Source: Marinigracilibium pacificum
GTDB taxonomy: Bacteria; Bacteroidota; Bacteroidia; Cytophagales; Cyclobacteriaceae
Length of the DNA: 64,000 nt
NCBI RefSeq assembly: GCF_012926615.1
Contig: NZ_JABBNU010000014.1
Location: 62,001 to 126,000 of the forward strand
Direction of reading: 5' to 3'
Positions 9,850 to 18,287 of the stretch are shown one piece after another; positions within the stretch are counted from its first letter, which is position 1, and the number at the start of each line of letters is the position of its first letter. The position numbers and the translations under genes were made by a program. The notes under the pieces were generated by a model. That model was not told the DNA's origin, ran no database searches, and saw nothing but the letters and a program-made list of their open reading frames with translations.

Positions 9850-10878
9850 ATGATCAGAATATTACATGTTTTTTTATTTCTAGCTTTTGCATTTTTAGGA
9901 GTTGCTCAGGAGAAAGAATCTTATTCGAACACAGCTACTATTGGCTTTTATAACATGGAAAATCTATTCGATACTATAGATGATCCGAATATAAGAGATG
10001 AAGAGTTTTTGCCTGGCGGGGACAAACAATGGACTCGTGAACGGTATATGAAAAAGCTATCGAATATGGCTAAGATCATAGCCTCTATGGATGGTGGGCC
10101 AAATGTACTTGGCGTATGTGAAGTTGAGAATAGAAGAGTTATGGAACACTTGATTATTATTTTAAGAAGATATGGTCTTAATTATAATCTTGTTCATTTT
10201 GATTCTCCTGATATTAGAGGTATAGATGTAGCTTTACTTTATGATCCTTCATTTTTGAGACCTTTCTATACTGAGCAATTAAAAGTTTCTGATCCGGCTG
10301 ATGAAGAGTTCATCACTCGTGATATTTTATACGTGAAAGGATTGGCAGGCAATGACACTTTGCATTTTTTCGTGAATCACTGGCCATCAAGAAGAGGAGG
10401 TAAGGAAGATAAACGAATATTAGCTGCAAAGGTGTTGAGAAATAAAGTTGACGAACTGGAGAAAATTAACCCTCTAGCTAAAATTATTATTATGGGTGAT
10501 TTTAATGATGACCCGATTAACAAATCCATAAAAAGTGAATTGAGAGCAGAGGGGAAGCTTGAAGATTTGGAGCCTGGTGAATTGTTTAATACTTCATATA
10601 AAACTCATAAAAAGGGGTATGGAACGCTTGCTTATCGTGGTGCCTGGAATTTATTTGATCAAATTATAATCAGTAATGGGCTAATCAATTCAAATAATTC
10701 AGAAGGGGTTTATTATATAGATGAGTCATTTTCAATTTATGTTCGTGAGGAAATGCTTGTCCAAGATGGCGAGTATAAGGGGTATCCTTTTAGAACTTTT
10801 GTTGGAGATAGGTTTGACGGTGGTTATAGTGATCACTTTCCTACCTACATTAAGTTAACTTTCAATCAGATTAAATAA
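9850..10878 (+). CDS. Exported endonuclease/exonuclease/phosphatase family protein
   Basis: 342 residues. Cleavable signal peptide (about 1-19, ending LGVAQ). The EEP (DNase I-like) fold motifs are all present: FYNMENLFDT near residue 35, the metal-binding Glu in GVCEVENR, RGIDVALLYD, VNHWPSRRGG, MGDFNDDP and the terminal SDHFP. Members cut phosphodiester bonds in nucleic acids or sugar phosphates using Mg2+. Export implies action in the periplasm or outside. It starts divergently from the TonB receptor operon and is followed 19 bp later by a second EEP gene. Confidence 0.85.
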   Translation: MIRILHVFLFLAFAFLGVAQEKESYSNTATIGFYNMENLFDTIDDPNIRDEEFLPGGDKQWTRERYMKKLSNMAKIIASMDGGPNVLGVCEVENRRVMEHLIIILRRYGLNYNLVHFDSPDIRGIDVALLYDPSFLRPFYTEQLKVSDPADEEFITRDILYVKGLAGNDTLHFFVNHWPSRRGGKEDKRILAAKVLRNKVDELEKINPLAKIIIMGDFNDDPINKSIKSELRAEGKLEDLEPGELFNTSYKTHKKGYGTLAYRGAWNLFDQIIISNGLINSNNSEGVYYIDESFSIYVREEMLVQDGEYKGYPFRTFVGDRFDGGYSDHFPTYIKLTFNQIK

Positions 10879-10897
10879 TAGTAACCAAAACATTATT

Positions 10898-11788
10898 ATG
10901 TCAATTAATTACAAACAACTTTCTTTGTTGATCGTATTACTTTTTGTTTTTTCTTGTAAAGAGGAAATATCTGAAAAGGTTAAACCAAATCCTGATGACA
11001 AGGAAGATCCGGTAGATTTACCCACCGATGGACCAACACTTGCGACCGATTCAACATTAGAGGTGATGACATGGAATCTAGAATTTTTTCCATTGGATGG
11101 AGATCCTAATGTTGTAAGTGTAGTAGCTAGAATGATAGATTCTCTAGATGTTGATTTGATTGGTTTCCAGGAAATTGATGATATGAGTGAGTTTCAACGT
11201 TTGGATAACTTGTTGACAGAGTGGGAAGGAAAGGTAGTTTCTAATTCTGCAGGATTAAATCTGGCTTATATGTGGAGATCCTCATCTTTTACATCTGTTT
11301 CATCAGTTACTTCAATTTTGACGTCAGATATTAATTACTTTGCAGGTAGGCCACCGATAATGATTGAAGTAACACATAAAAATGGTCAGGTTGCAAGAGT
11401 CGTTAATCTTCACATGAAATGTTGTGAAAATGGCCAAGCAAGAAGAAAAGAGGCTTCATCAAGACTTAAGTCATTTCTTGATACCAATTACCCTAATGAC
11501 AAGATTCTTGTTGTTGGAGATTACAATGAGGAGATAAATGACAGTAATGGGGCATATGATAATTTTACTGATGACCCGAATTACAAATTTGCTGATCTTA
11601 CAATTGAGGAAGGGTCAAGCTCGTATTGGAGTTATCCTTCATACCCAAGTCATATTGATCACATTTTGGTTTCAAATGAGTTGTTTAACAGCATTGTTAA
11701 TACTCAAACAATGAAGTTAAATCAAAATTACTCTAAGTATTTATTTGATGTATCTGACCATTTGCCGGTTATGACTATTATTAAATAA
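10898..11788 (+). CDS. Endonuclease/exonuclease/phosphatase family lipoprotein
   Basis: 296 residues. Lipobox VFSC (Cys20) followed by KEE, then a Pro/Asp-rich linker to about residue 50. EEP motifs: TWNLEFFP, GFQEID (metal Glu), VNLHMKCCENG, VVGDYNEE (Asp-x-Asn), SHIDHILVS and SDHLPV. The second EEP protein in a row differs from its neighbour mainly in being lipid-anchored, so one enzyme is likely soluble and the other on the membrane. Exact substrate cannot be told from sequence; DNA, RNA or phosphodiesters are all possible. Confidence 0.85.
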   Translation: MSINYKQLSLLIVLLFVFSCKEEISEKVKPNPDDKEDPVDLPTDGPTLATDSTLEVMTWNLEFFPLDGDPNVVSVVARMIDSLDVDLIGFQEIDDMSEFQRLDNLLTEWEGKVVSNSAGLNLAYMWRSSSFTSVSSVTSILTSDINYFAGRPPIMIEVTHKNGQVARVVNLHMKCCENGQARRKEASSRLKSFLDTNYPNDKILVVGDYNEEINDSNGAYDNFTDDPNYKFADLTIEEGSSSYWSYPSYPSHIDHILVSNELFNSIVNTQTMKLNQNYSKYLFDVSDHLPVMTIIK

Positions 11789-11790
11789 AT

Positions 11791-11826
11791 AAAAAAGGGC
11801 TTGAAATTTTCAAGCCCTTTTTTATT
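11791..11826. terminator. Bidirectional terminator between convergent genes
   Basis: Stem AAAAAGGGCTTGAAA / TTTCAAGCCCTTTTT flanked by A- and T-tracts, between the EEP lipoprotein gene (+) and the coiled-coil protein gene (-). It can serve both strands. Confidence 0.85.
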
Positions 11827-11843
11827 ATTTGTTCTAAGTAGTA

Positions 11844-12803
11844 TTATTTAACTACAAAAGATTCTTCTCCTATTATATAATCATCACACCAAATTTCTAC
11901 AAGGTATTCACCTTCTTCGTATTCACTGCCTTTTGTATATAGGAAGCTAAGTTGCTGTCTTGTATTGTCAAAAAGGATATTTTGCTTACTGGTGTAAAAC
12001 TCTTCTTTGTTGTTTAGCATGAAAGTACCTGAACCTTTTGCAACATCAAAAATAACTTGACCATTGCCGTCAATTACTCTTATGAAAATATCTTTTCCTT
12101 CAATTGGAGCAACATCATTTTTAGCAAGATTAAAAGCAACTTTTAGTTGTTCTACATGTCGGTTTTTAAATTCACCCTCTCTTTCTTTTCCTCTGTCATT
12201 AACAGCTGCTACTACAATGTTTTCAGCCTTAAGCCTTGAAGCCATTTCAACTTTAGACTGTAGTTGCTCCTGAACTTGAGATAGCTGCCCAATACTATCA
12301 CTTAAATTCTCTTTTTCAGTTTTAAGGTCAGTGTTTTCAGTATAAAGGGCTTCATTAATAGCCTTAAGCTCTGTGATTTCATTATCTTTTTTCTTAAGGA
12401 GCTCTTCGTAGCCTTCAACCTTGTTTTTTAGTCTGTTTAGGTTTGAAGTAGCCCAGTTAGCTTGAGATTTGAACTTTTCTTTCTCAGCTTCCAATTCAGC
12501 TTTAACTTTTTTCAATTCCTCTACATCTCCTCCAAGTCTTTCGATAGTGGCAATTTTTTCTTCTAATTCAACACTAAGCTCATCGAGTTTTTTAACCTGA
12601 GCAGAAATTTCAGATTGCATGGCACTTTCTCTTACCTGATATTCCTTGTTATCTTGCCACCATAAGTAACCCAGTACCAGATTGATCAGAAAGAGCACTC
12701 CGATCAAAACTGTGATTACAGTTTTGTTAGTGCCTGAACCTTCTTTCTTTGGTTGGCCGGCTCCAGGCTTTTGTGTTGCCTGTGTGTTCTTTTCTTCGCT
12801 CAT
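11844..12803 (-). CDS. Single-pass membrane protein with long coiled coil, function unknown
   Basis: 319 residues. A Lys/Gly/Pro-rich cytoplasmic N-terminus (1-26) is followed by one membrane segment at about 27-49 (VITVLIGVLFLINLVLGYLWW). Residues about 55-195 are nearly all heptad-like coiled coil (repeated E/K/L/N). The C-terminal 110 residues form a compact beta-rich domain (VAFNLAKNDVAPIEGKDIFIRV; GEYLVEIWCDDYIIGEESFVVK). The layout suggests a periplasmic sensor or scaffold held off the membrane by the coil. Similar proteins are sometimes labelled chromosome-segregation proteins only because of the coil; I would not carry that label over. Confidence 0.65.
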   Translation of the reverse strand: MSEEKNTQATQKPGAGQPKKEGSGTNKTVITVLIGVLFLINLVLGYLWWQDNKEYQVRESAMQSEISAQVKKLDELSVELEEKIATIERLGGDVEELKKVKAELEAEKEKFKSQANWATSNLNRLKNKVEGYEELLKKKDNEITELKAINEALYTENTDLKTEKENLSDSIGQLSQVQEQLQSKVEMASRLKAENIVVAAVNDRGKEREGEFKNRHVEQLKVAFNLAKNDVAPIEGKDIFIRVIDGNGQVIFDVAKGSGTFMLNNKEEFYTSKQNILFDNTRQQLSFLYTKGSEYEEGEYLVEIWCDDYIIGEESFVVK

Positions 12804-12891
12804 ATATTATTTCTAATTAATTTTGTTGTTCAACGCAAACAATTTAATATTCGTATTTTTTACTGCTATAAAAGTAAAATAAAATATAAAC

Positions 12892-13488
12892 ATGCAAAAT
12901 AATAAAATGAATGAAATTTACTGGCAGGAAAGGTGGGAAAATGGTCAGACTGGTTGGGATATAGGCTACGCTTCTCCTCCAATTGCCGAATATGTAAACC
13001 AATTATCAGATAAATACCAAAAAATTCTTATTCCAGGAGTGGGAAACGGATATGAAGCTATTTATCTGAAAGAGAATGGATTCAAAAATGTTTATGTAAT
13101 TGACCTTGCACAAAAACCTTTAGATAACATCAAAGAAAGATTTCCTGATTTTCCTGATGATCATTTGATTCATGGAGATTTTTTTGAGCATGAAGATCAA
13201 TATGATCTAATACTCGAACAAACTTTTTTTTGTGCACTTGATCCCGGTTTGAGGAGTGATTACAAAAATAAAATGCTAGGCCTATTAAATCCAGGAGGAA
13301 AACTCACAGGATTGTGGTTTACATTTCCTCTTACAGATCAGGGTCCTCCTTTTGGTGGGAGTCCTCAAGAATATCATAATTTGTTCAAAAATGATTTTAA
13401 TATCAAAGTTGCCGAACCTTGCTATAATTCAATACCGCCAAGAATGGGTAATGAGTTTTTTATGATTTTACAGAGGCCTACTCATTAG
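12892..13488 (+). CDS. TPMT-family SAM-dependent methyltransferase
   Basis: 198 residues. The opening IYWQERWENGQTGWDIG is typical of the thiopurine methyltransferase (TPMT) family, with the SAM-binding motif I at ILIPGVGNGYEA (about residues 44-55), the acidic motif II at YVIDLAQKP, and DLILEQTFFCALDP. The natural substrate in bacteria is unclear. Two ATGs five codons apart (12892 and 12907) are both possible starts; the second (MNEIYW) fits the family N-terminus better. The 3' end overlaps the convergent gene by 21 bp. Confidence 0.8.
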   Translation: MQNNKMNEIYWQERWENGQTGWDIGYASPPIAEYVNQLSDKYQKILIPGVGNGYEAIYLKENGFKNVYVIDLAQKPLDNIKERFPDFPDDHLIHGDFFEHEDQYDLILEQTFFCALDPGLRSDYKNKMLGLLNPGGKLTGLWFTFPLTDQGPPFGGSPQEYHNLFKNDFNIKVAEPCYNSIPPRMGNEFFMILQRPTH

Positions 13489-14253
13489 GTGCTCGTATGT
13501 TTCAGGGTAGTCAGGTCCCCTGAGTAGCAAGCCAGAATGATAAAAATCCAGTCTGATAGGGTAGTGGTTTGACTTAGCAATTTCAAACCATGCTTTCTTC
13601 ATTCCTGGAGACCAATATATATCACCAATTAAAATTGCTGATTTACTGGCCATAAATGGTTCGAGTAAATTAAAATATTTGATTGTTGCTTCAAAAGTAT
13701 GATTAGCATCAATGTATGCCAGGTCTATTTGAGGATTTTTTGTATTAAGAAATTGAGGTAAAGTTTCATCGATATTTCCTTTTAAGACTGAAATGTTTTT
13801 TGAATTACTTGATTTGAATTCATTTTCTGCAATACTGGCAATGTTGTGACTTCCTTCGAAAGTATAAACAGAAGTGTTGCTTCCTGCAATTGACATACTT
13901 AATGTCGAGACACCTAAATTGGTTCCAAGCTCAACTATTGTTTGAGGATTATATGAAATTATATAATTAGAAAGAATCTTCCTGATTGTTTTGGATGAGG
14001 TGCTAGTTCTTAGAATATCACACACTTTCCTCTCTGAGGATTTGAGCTTACTACTACCTGCTCCAAGATCTTCTACTTCGATGATTGAAGTGTTATTTTT
14101 TAACCTTTCAATATAGTCAACAACTTGCTTGGGCTCGATGAAATTAGTTCTTATTAGTTTCTGATAAAGATCAAATAAGAAGGGCGAGTGTAAACTATGG
14201 TCATTGACACATTTAAGCCAATGATTAAAGGCATGCTTAACTTGAAAGTACAA
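13468..14253 (-). CDS. Class I SAM-dependent methyltransferase
   Basis: 261 residues. The N-terminal third (YFQVKHAFNHWLKCVNDHSLHSPFLFDLY) is an alpha-helical extension common in Bacteroidota members. The Rossmann core follows: TIVELGTNLGVSTLSM (motif I, about residue 100), VYTFEGSHN, DLAYIDANHTFEATIKYF and AILIGDIYWSPGM, an O-methyltransferase-like series. Substrate unknown. It lies 8 bp after apaG on the same strand and overlaps the end of the convergent TPMT-like gene by 21 bp. Confidence 0.75.
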   Translation of the reverse strand: MYFQVKHAFNHWLKCVNDHSLHSPFLFDLYQKLIRTNFIEPKQVVDYIERLKNNTSIIEVEDLGAGSSKLKSSERKVCDILRTSTSSKTIRKILSNYIISYNPQTIVELGTNLGVSTLSMSIAGSNTSVYTFEGSHNIASIAENEFKSSNSKNISVLKGNIDETLPQFLNTKNPQIDLAYIDANHTFEATIKYFNLLEPFMASKSAILIGDIYWSPGMKKAWFEIAKSNHYPIRLDFYHSGLLLRGPDYPETYEHLMSRPL

Positions 14254-14261
14254 TTATTTGA

Positions 14262-14648
14262 TTAGTTTAATCTGAATGGTGCAACCATAGAAAATTCAGG
14301 GATATTCACTAAAAATTGATTGCCATCTACTACTTTTTCCATCAGATAAGTTCCATACATTTTTCCGATACCAGACTTTAAATTACAACCACTAACATAT
14401 TTATGTTGTTGTCCGGGTTCGATAATAGGTTGTTGTCCAACTACACCTTCCCCTTCAACTTCTCTTACTACTGTAGCTGCATCATGAATAAACCAATGTC
14501 TTCGAAGTAATTTAACAGTGTACTGACTATTATTTTCAATTGTAATACGATATGTGAAAACATAATGATATTGAGAAGGAGAAGAATACTCCGGTTGATA
14601 TTCTGTTTCTACTGAAATTTTAACTCCTTTTGTTATTTCTGTTACCAT
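14262..14648 (-). CDS. apaG: ApaG domain protein
   Basis: 128 residues, the normal ApaG length. It shows the family pattern: a hydrophobic Ig-like strand set with YVFTYRITIENNSQYTVKLLRRHWFI, EVEGEGVVGQQPIIEPGQQHKYVSG and GTYLM. ApaG is linked genetically to Co2+/Mg2+ resistance and Ap4A levels, but its biochemical role is not settled. It is the first gene before the methyltransferase and may share its transcript. Confidence 0.9.
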   Translation of the reverse strand: MVTEITKGVKISVETEYQPEYSSPSQYHYVFTYRITIENNSQYTVKLLRRHWFIHDAATVVREVEGEGVVGQQPIIEPGQQHKYVSGCNLKSGIGKMYGTYLMEKVVDGNQFLVNIPEFSMVAPFRLN

Positions 14649-14754
14649 TATCAGTTACACTCTGGGTTATTATTAATAAATATAATAATATTTGAAAATT
14701 ATCTGCATTATTATGTAGGTAAAACTGAATTTAAAAATAAAAGTTTCGATATAG

Positions 14755-15417
14755 ATGCAAATACTTCTCACGAACGAATGGAAAAATGCTTTAAAAAGTG
14801 AATTAGAAAAGGAATATTTTTTGAATTTGAAAGAATTTTTAAATGATGAATATTCTAAACATATAATTTATCCACCTGAAAGCCTGGTTTTTAATGCTTT
14901 GAATATGTGTCGACCTCAGGATTGTAAGGTCGTTATTTTAGGTCAGGACCCATACCATGGTCCGGGGCAGGCTCATGGTTTAAGTTTTTCAGTTAATGAT
15001 GGTGTTAAATTTCCACCGAGTTTAAGAAATATATTCAAAGAACTTAGGTCGGATCTTAATGTTGATGTTCCGTTTAGTGGTAATCTTGAGAAATGGGCTA
15101 AGCAAGGGGTTTTGTTATTAAATGCAACACTTACAGTTAGGGCCGGGCAGGCAGGATCACATCAAAAAAAAGGATGGGAGATATTTACTGATTCCACTAT
15201 TGAAGAGCTTGGAAAAAAGTATTCGGGTATAGCATTTGTATTATGGGGTAGCTATGCTTCAAAAAAAGAAAGCTTGATTGATCAGGAAAAACATCTGGTA
15301 ATAAAGTCTGCCCACCCTAGTCCATTAAGTGCCCATCGTGGATTTTTTGACTCAAAGCCATTTAGCAAAGTAAATTCATATTTGATTTCACAAGGTAGGG
15401 AACCTATAGAATGGTAA
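14755..15417 (+). CDS. ung: Uracil-DNA glycosylase
   Basis: 220 residues, family-1 UDG. The water-activating loop VVILGQDPYHGPGQAHGLSFSV is exact, with catalytic Asp65; the uracil-recognition region PPSLRNIFKEL, the LLLNATLTVRAGQAGSH strand and the leucine/minor-groove loop SAHPSPLSAHRGFF are all present. It removes uracil from DNA in base-excision repair. It is a single-gene unit ending in a bidirectional terminator shared with lepB. Confidence 0.97.
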   Translation: MQILLTNEWKNALKSELEKEYFLNLKEFLNDEYSKHIIYPPESLVFNALNMCRPQDCKVVILGQDPYHGPGQAHGLSFSVNDGVKFPPSLRNIFKELRSDLNVDVPFSGNLEKWAKQGVLLLNATLTVRAGQAGSHQKKGWEIFTDSTIEELGKKYSGIAFVLWGSYASKKESLIDQEKHLVIKSAHPSPLSAHRGFFDSKPFSKVNSYLISQGREPIEW

Positions 15418-15445
15418 AAAAAAGTCCTCAAAAAATTGAGGACTT
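15416..15445. terminator. Bidirectional terminator between ung and lepB
   Basis: Stem AAGTCCTCAA / TTGAGGACTT (15422-15431 and 15436-15445) with an A-tract on one side and a T-rich tract on the other, between two convergent stop codons. Confidence 0.75.
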
Positions 15446-15454
15446 ATATATTTT

Positions 15455-16873
15455 TTATTCTCTGTGGTCAATTAAACCGAGGCGATTAAACCTATACCCA
15501 CTGAATAACCCGTAGTTAGGATCTTTTGACCAGTGAATAAATAGAGGATAACCCATTATATGATCCTCAGGAACAAAACCCCAGTACCTTGAATCAAGTG
15601 AGTTATGACGGTTATCACCCATCATAAAATAGTAGTTTTGTTTAAAAGTATATTCATTTACTTTTTGGCCATCAATGAATAACCCTTCTTTATTAAACTC
15701 TACATCCTTAAGGTGTTCATAATCAACAATTACATTACCATATATGGCCAGATTTTCCGCAGTCATTTCCATTTTCATTCCTTTTGCCGGAATTAATAAT
15801 GGACCATACCAATCTTTATTCCATTCCTGGAATTTAATTGACGGCCAGATAGAACTTTCACCTTCACCTTGATTAGAAGTAATTCTTTCTACCTTTGAAA
15901 TGTCAGGAGATGCTTCTAATGTCTGAGCTGTATGCTCAGGAATACGAGCAATATACCCACCATCCATAATTCCAATTTCTCTAATAGAGTGCTTGTTTAG
16001 GAATTTTTCATTGAAATTTGCATTGGTAGTTATTTTATACTCAAACTGTCTTTCATTTGGATCAAACGCGTTTTCGCCATTAATAAACAGCTCAGAATCT
16101 TTTATTTCAATTATATCACCACCTACAGCTACACACCTTTTAACATAGTACTCTTTCATATCTACCGGTAGAAGGTTTCCATTCTCGTCTAGATCTCTTG
16201 GCCAGTTGAATACTACGATATCGTTTCTTTCAACATCCTTAAAACCAGGGATTTGAATTGGAGGTAATTGAAGTAAAGTGCTATATGATTTAGCGGGGCC
16301 TAATCTTTTATGAGTCAGAGGGACCTGTAATGGCGTTTCTGGTGTTCTTACTCCATAATGAAGCTTACTAACAAACAAGTAATCACCTGTTAGTAATGTG
16401 TTTTCCATACTTGATGTAGGGATTGTAAATGCTCCAAGCACTCCCCATTTCATTACAGTTACTGCAAAAACTGCAAAAACAATTGATTCTGACCAGTCTC
16501 TGTTTTTCTTTTTTAGTTCTCTTGCTTCCTTTGGAGTTATAACCCACTTTGGTTTTTCAACAAAGCCAAGATATGGCAAATAGAAAAACGGAACAGCAAG
16601 AGTAAAAGCCATTGGAATGAACTGCGCTTTGTTAAACCCTCGTAGAAATTCAATCATTAAAGCTGCCCAGATTATTAAATTAATATAAGGGACAAAGATT
16701 AAAATCTTCCACCAGAAAGGTTTTTCAGCAACATCGGTTAGAATTATCAGATTGTAAATTGGAACAAGAGCTTTCCAACCTTCAATTCCAGCCAATTCAA
16801 ACAATTTATATAATCCGGCTTTATATAGAATATACAGAACAGCCAGAATGATAAAAAATGTAGTATAGCTCAT
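15455..16873 (-). CDS. lepB: Signal peptidase I (long form)
   Basis: 472 residues, much longer than the E. coli enzyme (about 324) but usual for this phylum. Three hydrophobic segments fill the first 105 residues (DUF5684-like membrane part), then a membrane segment at about 130-150 leads to the catalytic domain. Catalytic Ser155 lies in IPTSSMENTL and Lys245 in YYVKRCVAVGGD; the MMGDNRHNSLDSRYWGFVP box comes near the end. It cleaves signal peptides of exported proteins on the outer face of the inner membrane. A large insert (about residues 270-400) separates the catalytic boxes. It is the last gene of the parA-parB-DUF5683-dapB-lepB cluster. Confidence 0.93.
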   Translation of the reverse strand: MSYTTFFIILAVLYILYKAGLYKLFELAGIEGWKALVPIYNLIILTDVAEKPFWWKILIFVPYINLIIWAALMIEFLRGFNKAQFIPMAFTLAVPFFYLPYLGFVEKPKWVITPKEARELKKKNRDWSESIVFAVFAVTVMKWGVLGAFTIPTSSMENTLLTGDYLFVSKLHYGVRTPETPLQVPLTHKRLGPAKSYSTLLQLPPIQIPGFKDVERNDIVVFNWPRDLDENGNLLPVDMKEYYVKRCVAVGGDIIEIKDSELFINGENAFDPNERQFEYKITTNANFNEKFLNKHSIREIGIMDGGYIARIPEHTAQTLEASPDISKVERITSNQGEGESSIWPSIKFQEWNKDWYGPLLIPAKGMKMEMTAENLAIYGNVIVDYEHLKDVEFNKEGLFIDGQKVNEYTFKQNYYFMMGDNRHNSLDSRYWGFVPEDHIMGYPLFIHWSKDPNYGLFSGYRFNRLGLIDHRE

Positions 16874-16906
16874 TATTAAAATATATTATCTTAAAAGTTT
16901 TTTCTA

Positions 16907-17641
16907 TTAAAGAGGAAGAAAGTCTTTCATGTTAAGAACACCTTCCTTGTCTTTTATCCATTCTGCTACTAATACAGCACCCAGAGCAAATCCCATTCTG
17001 CTGTGAGCTGTATGCTTAATAGATATTTCATCAATTTCCGAACCATAAATAACTTCATGAGTTCCCGGAGTAGGGTCAATTCGTTTACTTACGATTGGTA
17101 CAATATTTTCAGGGAATTCAGCAGAGCCATTTTCCTCTTCAAATAATTTCCAATTTTGGATATCAGGATGATTTTTAACGATACCTTCCGCAAGTGTAAT
17201 AGCTGTTCCTGAAGGGGCATCCTTTTTTGATGTATGATGAATCTCTTCCATCTGAACGTTGTATTCAGGGTATCTGCTCATCAAATTAGCCATCCATTCA
17301 TTAAGTCTGAAGAAAAGATTAACTCCAATGCTGTAGTTAGAAGCATAAAAGAAGGTTCCATTGTGTTGTTTGGCGTAACTCTTAACTTCATCCATCTTGT
17401 CAAGCCATCCCGTGGTTCCAGACACGACTTTAACCTTTTGGTCTATACAAGCCTTGATATTTTCTGCTGCTGCTTCAGGCTGGCTAAATTCAATCGCTAC
17501 TTCGGCTCCGTTTTGGGATAGTTGTTTTAGAACGTTTGCACCTCTTTCTTCAACTATGTTTACAATTTCATGTCCGCGTTCCAGGGCGATTTTTTCAATG
17601 GTCTGACCCATTTTGCCATATCCAATAATTGCTAATTTCAC
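16907..17641 (-). CDS. dapB: 4-hydroxy-tetrahydrodipicolinate reductase
   Basis: 244 residues. N-terminal dinucleotide-binding motif IIGYGKMG (6-13), GTTGW at about 75-79, and the signature EEIHHTSKKDAPSGTA with the catalytic His pair and Lys. It reduces hydroxy-tetrahydrodipicolinate with NAD(P)H on the lysine/diaminopimelate route, so it feeds peptidoglycan synthesis. It is 25 bp after the DUF5683 gene and 33 bp before lepB on the same strand. Confidence 0.96.
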   Translation of the reverse strand: MKLAIIGYGKMGQTIEKIALERGHEIVNIVEERGANVLKQLSQNGAEVAIEFSQPEAAAENIKACIDQKVKVVSGTTGWLDKMDEVKSYAKQHNGTFFYASNYSIGVNLFFRLNEWMANLMSRYPEYNVQMEEIHHTSKKDAPSGTAITLAEGIVKNHPDIQNWKLFEEENGSAEFPENIVPIVSKRIDPTPGTHEVIYGSEIDEISIKHTAHSRMGFALGAVLVAEWIKDKEGVLNMKDFLPL

Positions 17642-17666
17642 TTTAATTCTAGGTTTATTGTGTTGT

Positions 17667-18287
17667 TTATTTGAGTTTCAAACTTAGCGCAAAACCAGCC
17701 TGGTAATCACCTGTTGCCAATTGGTAATTGACCGGTTTAATATTAACGGCGTTAAAATACTTTTTATTTACCCTAAATTCAATTAAATGAGCGTCAACAT
17801 GTGCATCAACAATGTTTAGGGTATATAATACAACTCCTAGGATAATAAGGAGGTCTCTGTTTCTTCTATATTCATCAGCAAGGTTAACTAGTTGGTCTTC
17901 GCTAAAACCAATCTCATTACTGCCGGTATTTTGTTGATCATATAGATAGCCCAGTAATTCCTGGTATTGATTGTTATTCCAGTTGATGAAATATATATCC
18001 GCAGCCGCCAGTCCATAAATTAGAGGTGCTTTCCAATACCTTTTGTTATAAATCTGTCCCAAGCCGGGCACAACAGCAGATAGTAATCCGGCTTTTCTTG
18101 GGTTTGGTAAAGTTTCGTATCTACGACTTAACCTTTCGCTTTTAGTCAAGTCCTTTTTACGAACTTTTGATGAATCTGATAAAACCCTAACAGGCTCAGT
18201 ATAAAGGGTGTCTTTATCCTGAGCCTGTATTTTGTTTATTCCTGATGCTGTTATGATCAGGATTATTAAGATTCTAATCAATTTCAT
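17667..18287 (-). CDS. DUF5683 domain-containing protein
   Basis: 206 residues. A signal peptide (about 1-22, ending NKIQAQ) precedes the DUF5683 core: KAGLLSAVVPGLGQIYNKRYWKAPLIYG (at about residues 62-90), then a hydrophobic helix, NRDLLIILGVVLYTLNIVDAHVDAHL and a beta C-terminus. This is a conserved Bacteroidota envelope protein of unknown function whose gene regularly sits between parB and dapB. Its start codon shares one base with the parB stop, so translation is coupled to parB. Confidence 0.85.
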   Translation of the reverse strand: MKLIRILIILIITASGINKIQAQDKDTLYTEPVRVLSDSSKVRKKDLTKSERLSRRYETLPNPRKAGLLSAVVPGLGQIYNKRYWKAPLIYGLAAADIYFINWNNNQYQELLGYLYDQQNTGSNEIGFSEDQLVNLADEYRRNRDLLIILGVVLYTLNIVDAHVDAHLIEFRVNKKYFNAVNIKPVNYQLATGDYQAGFALSLKLK

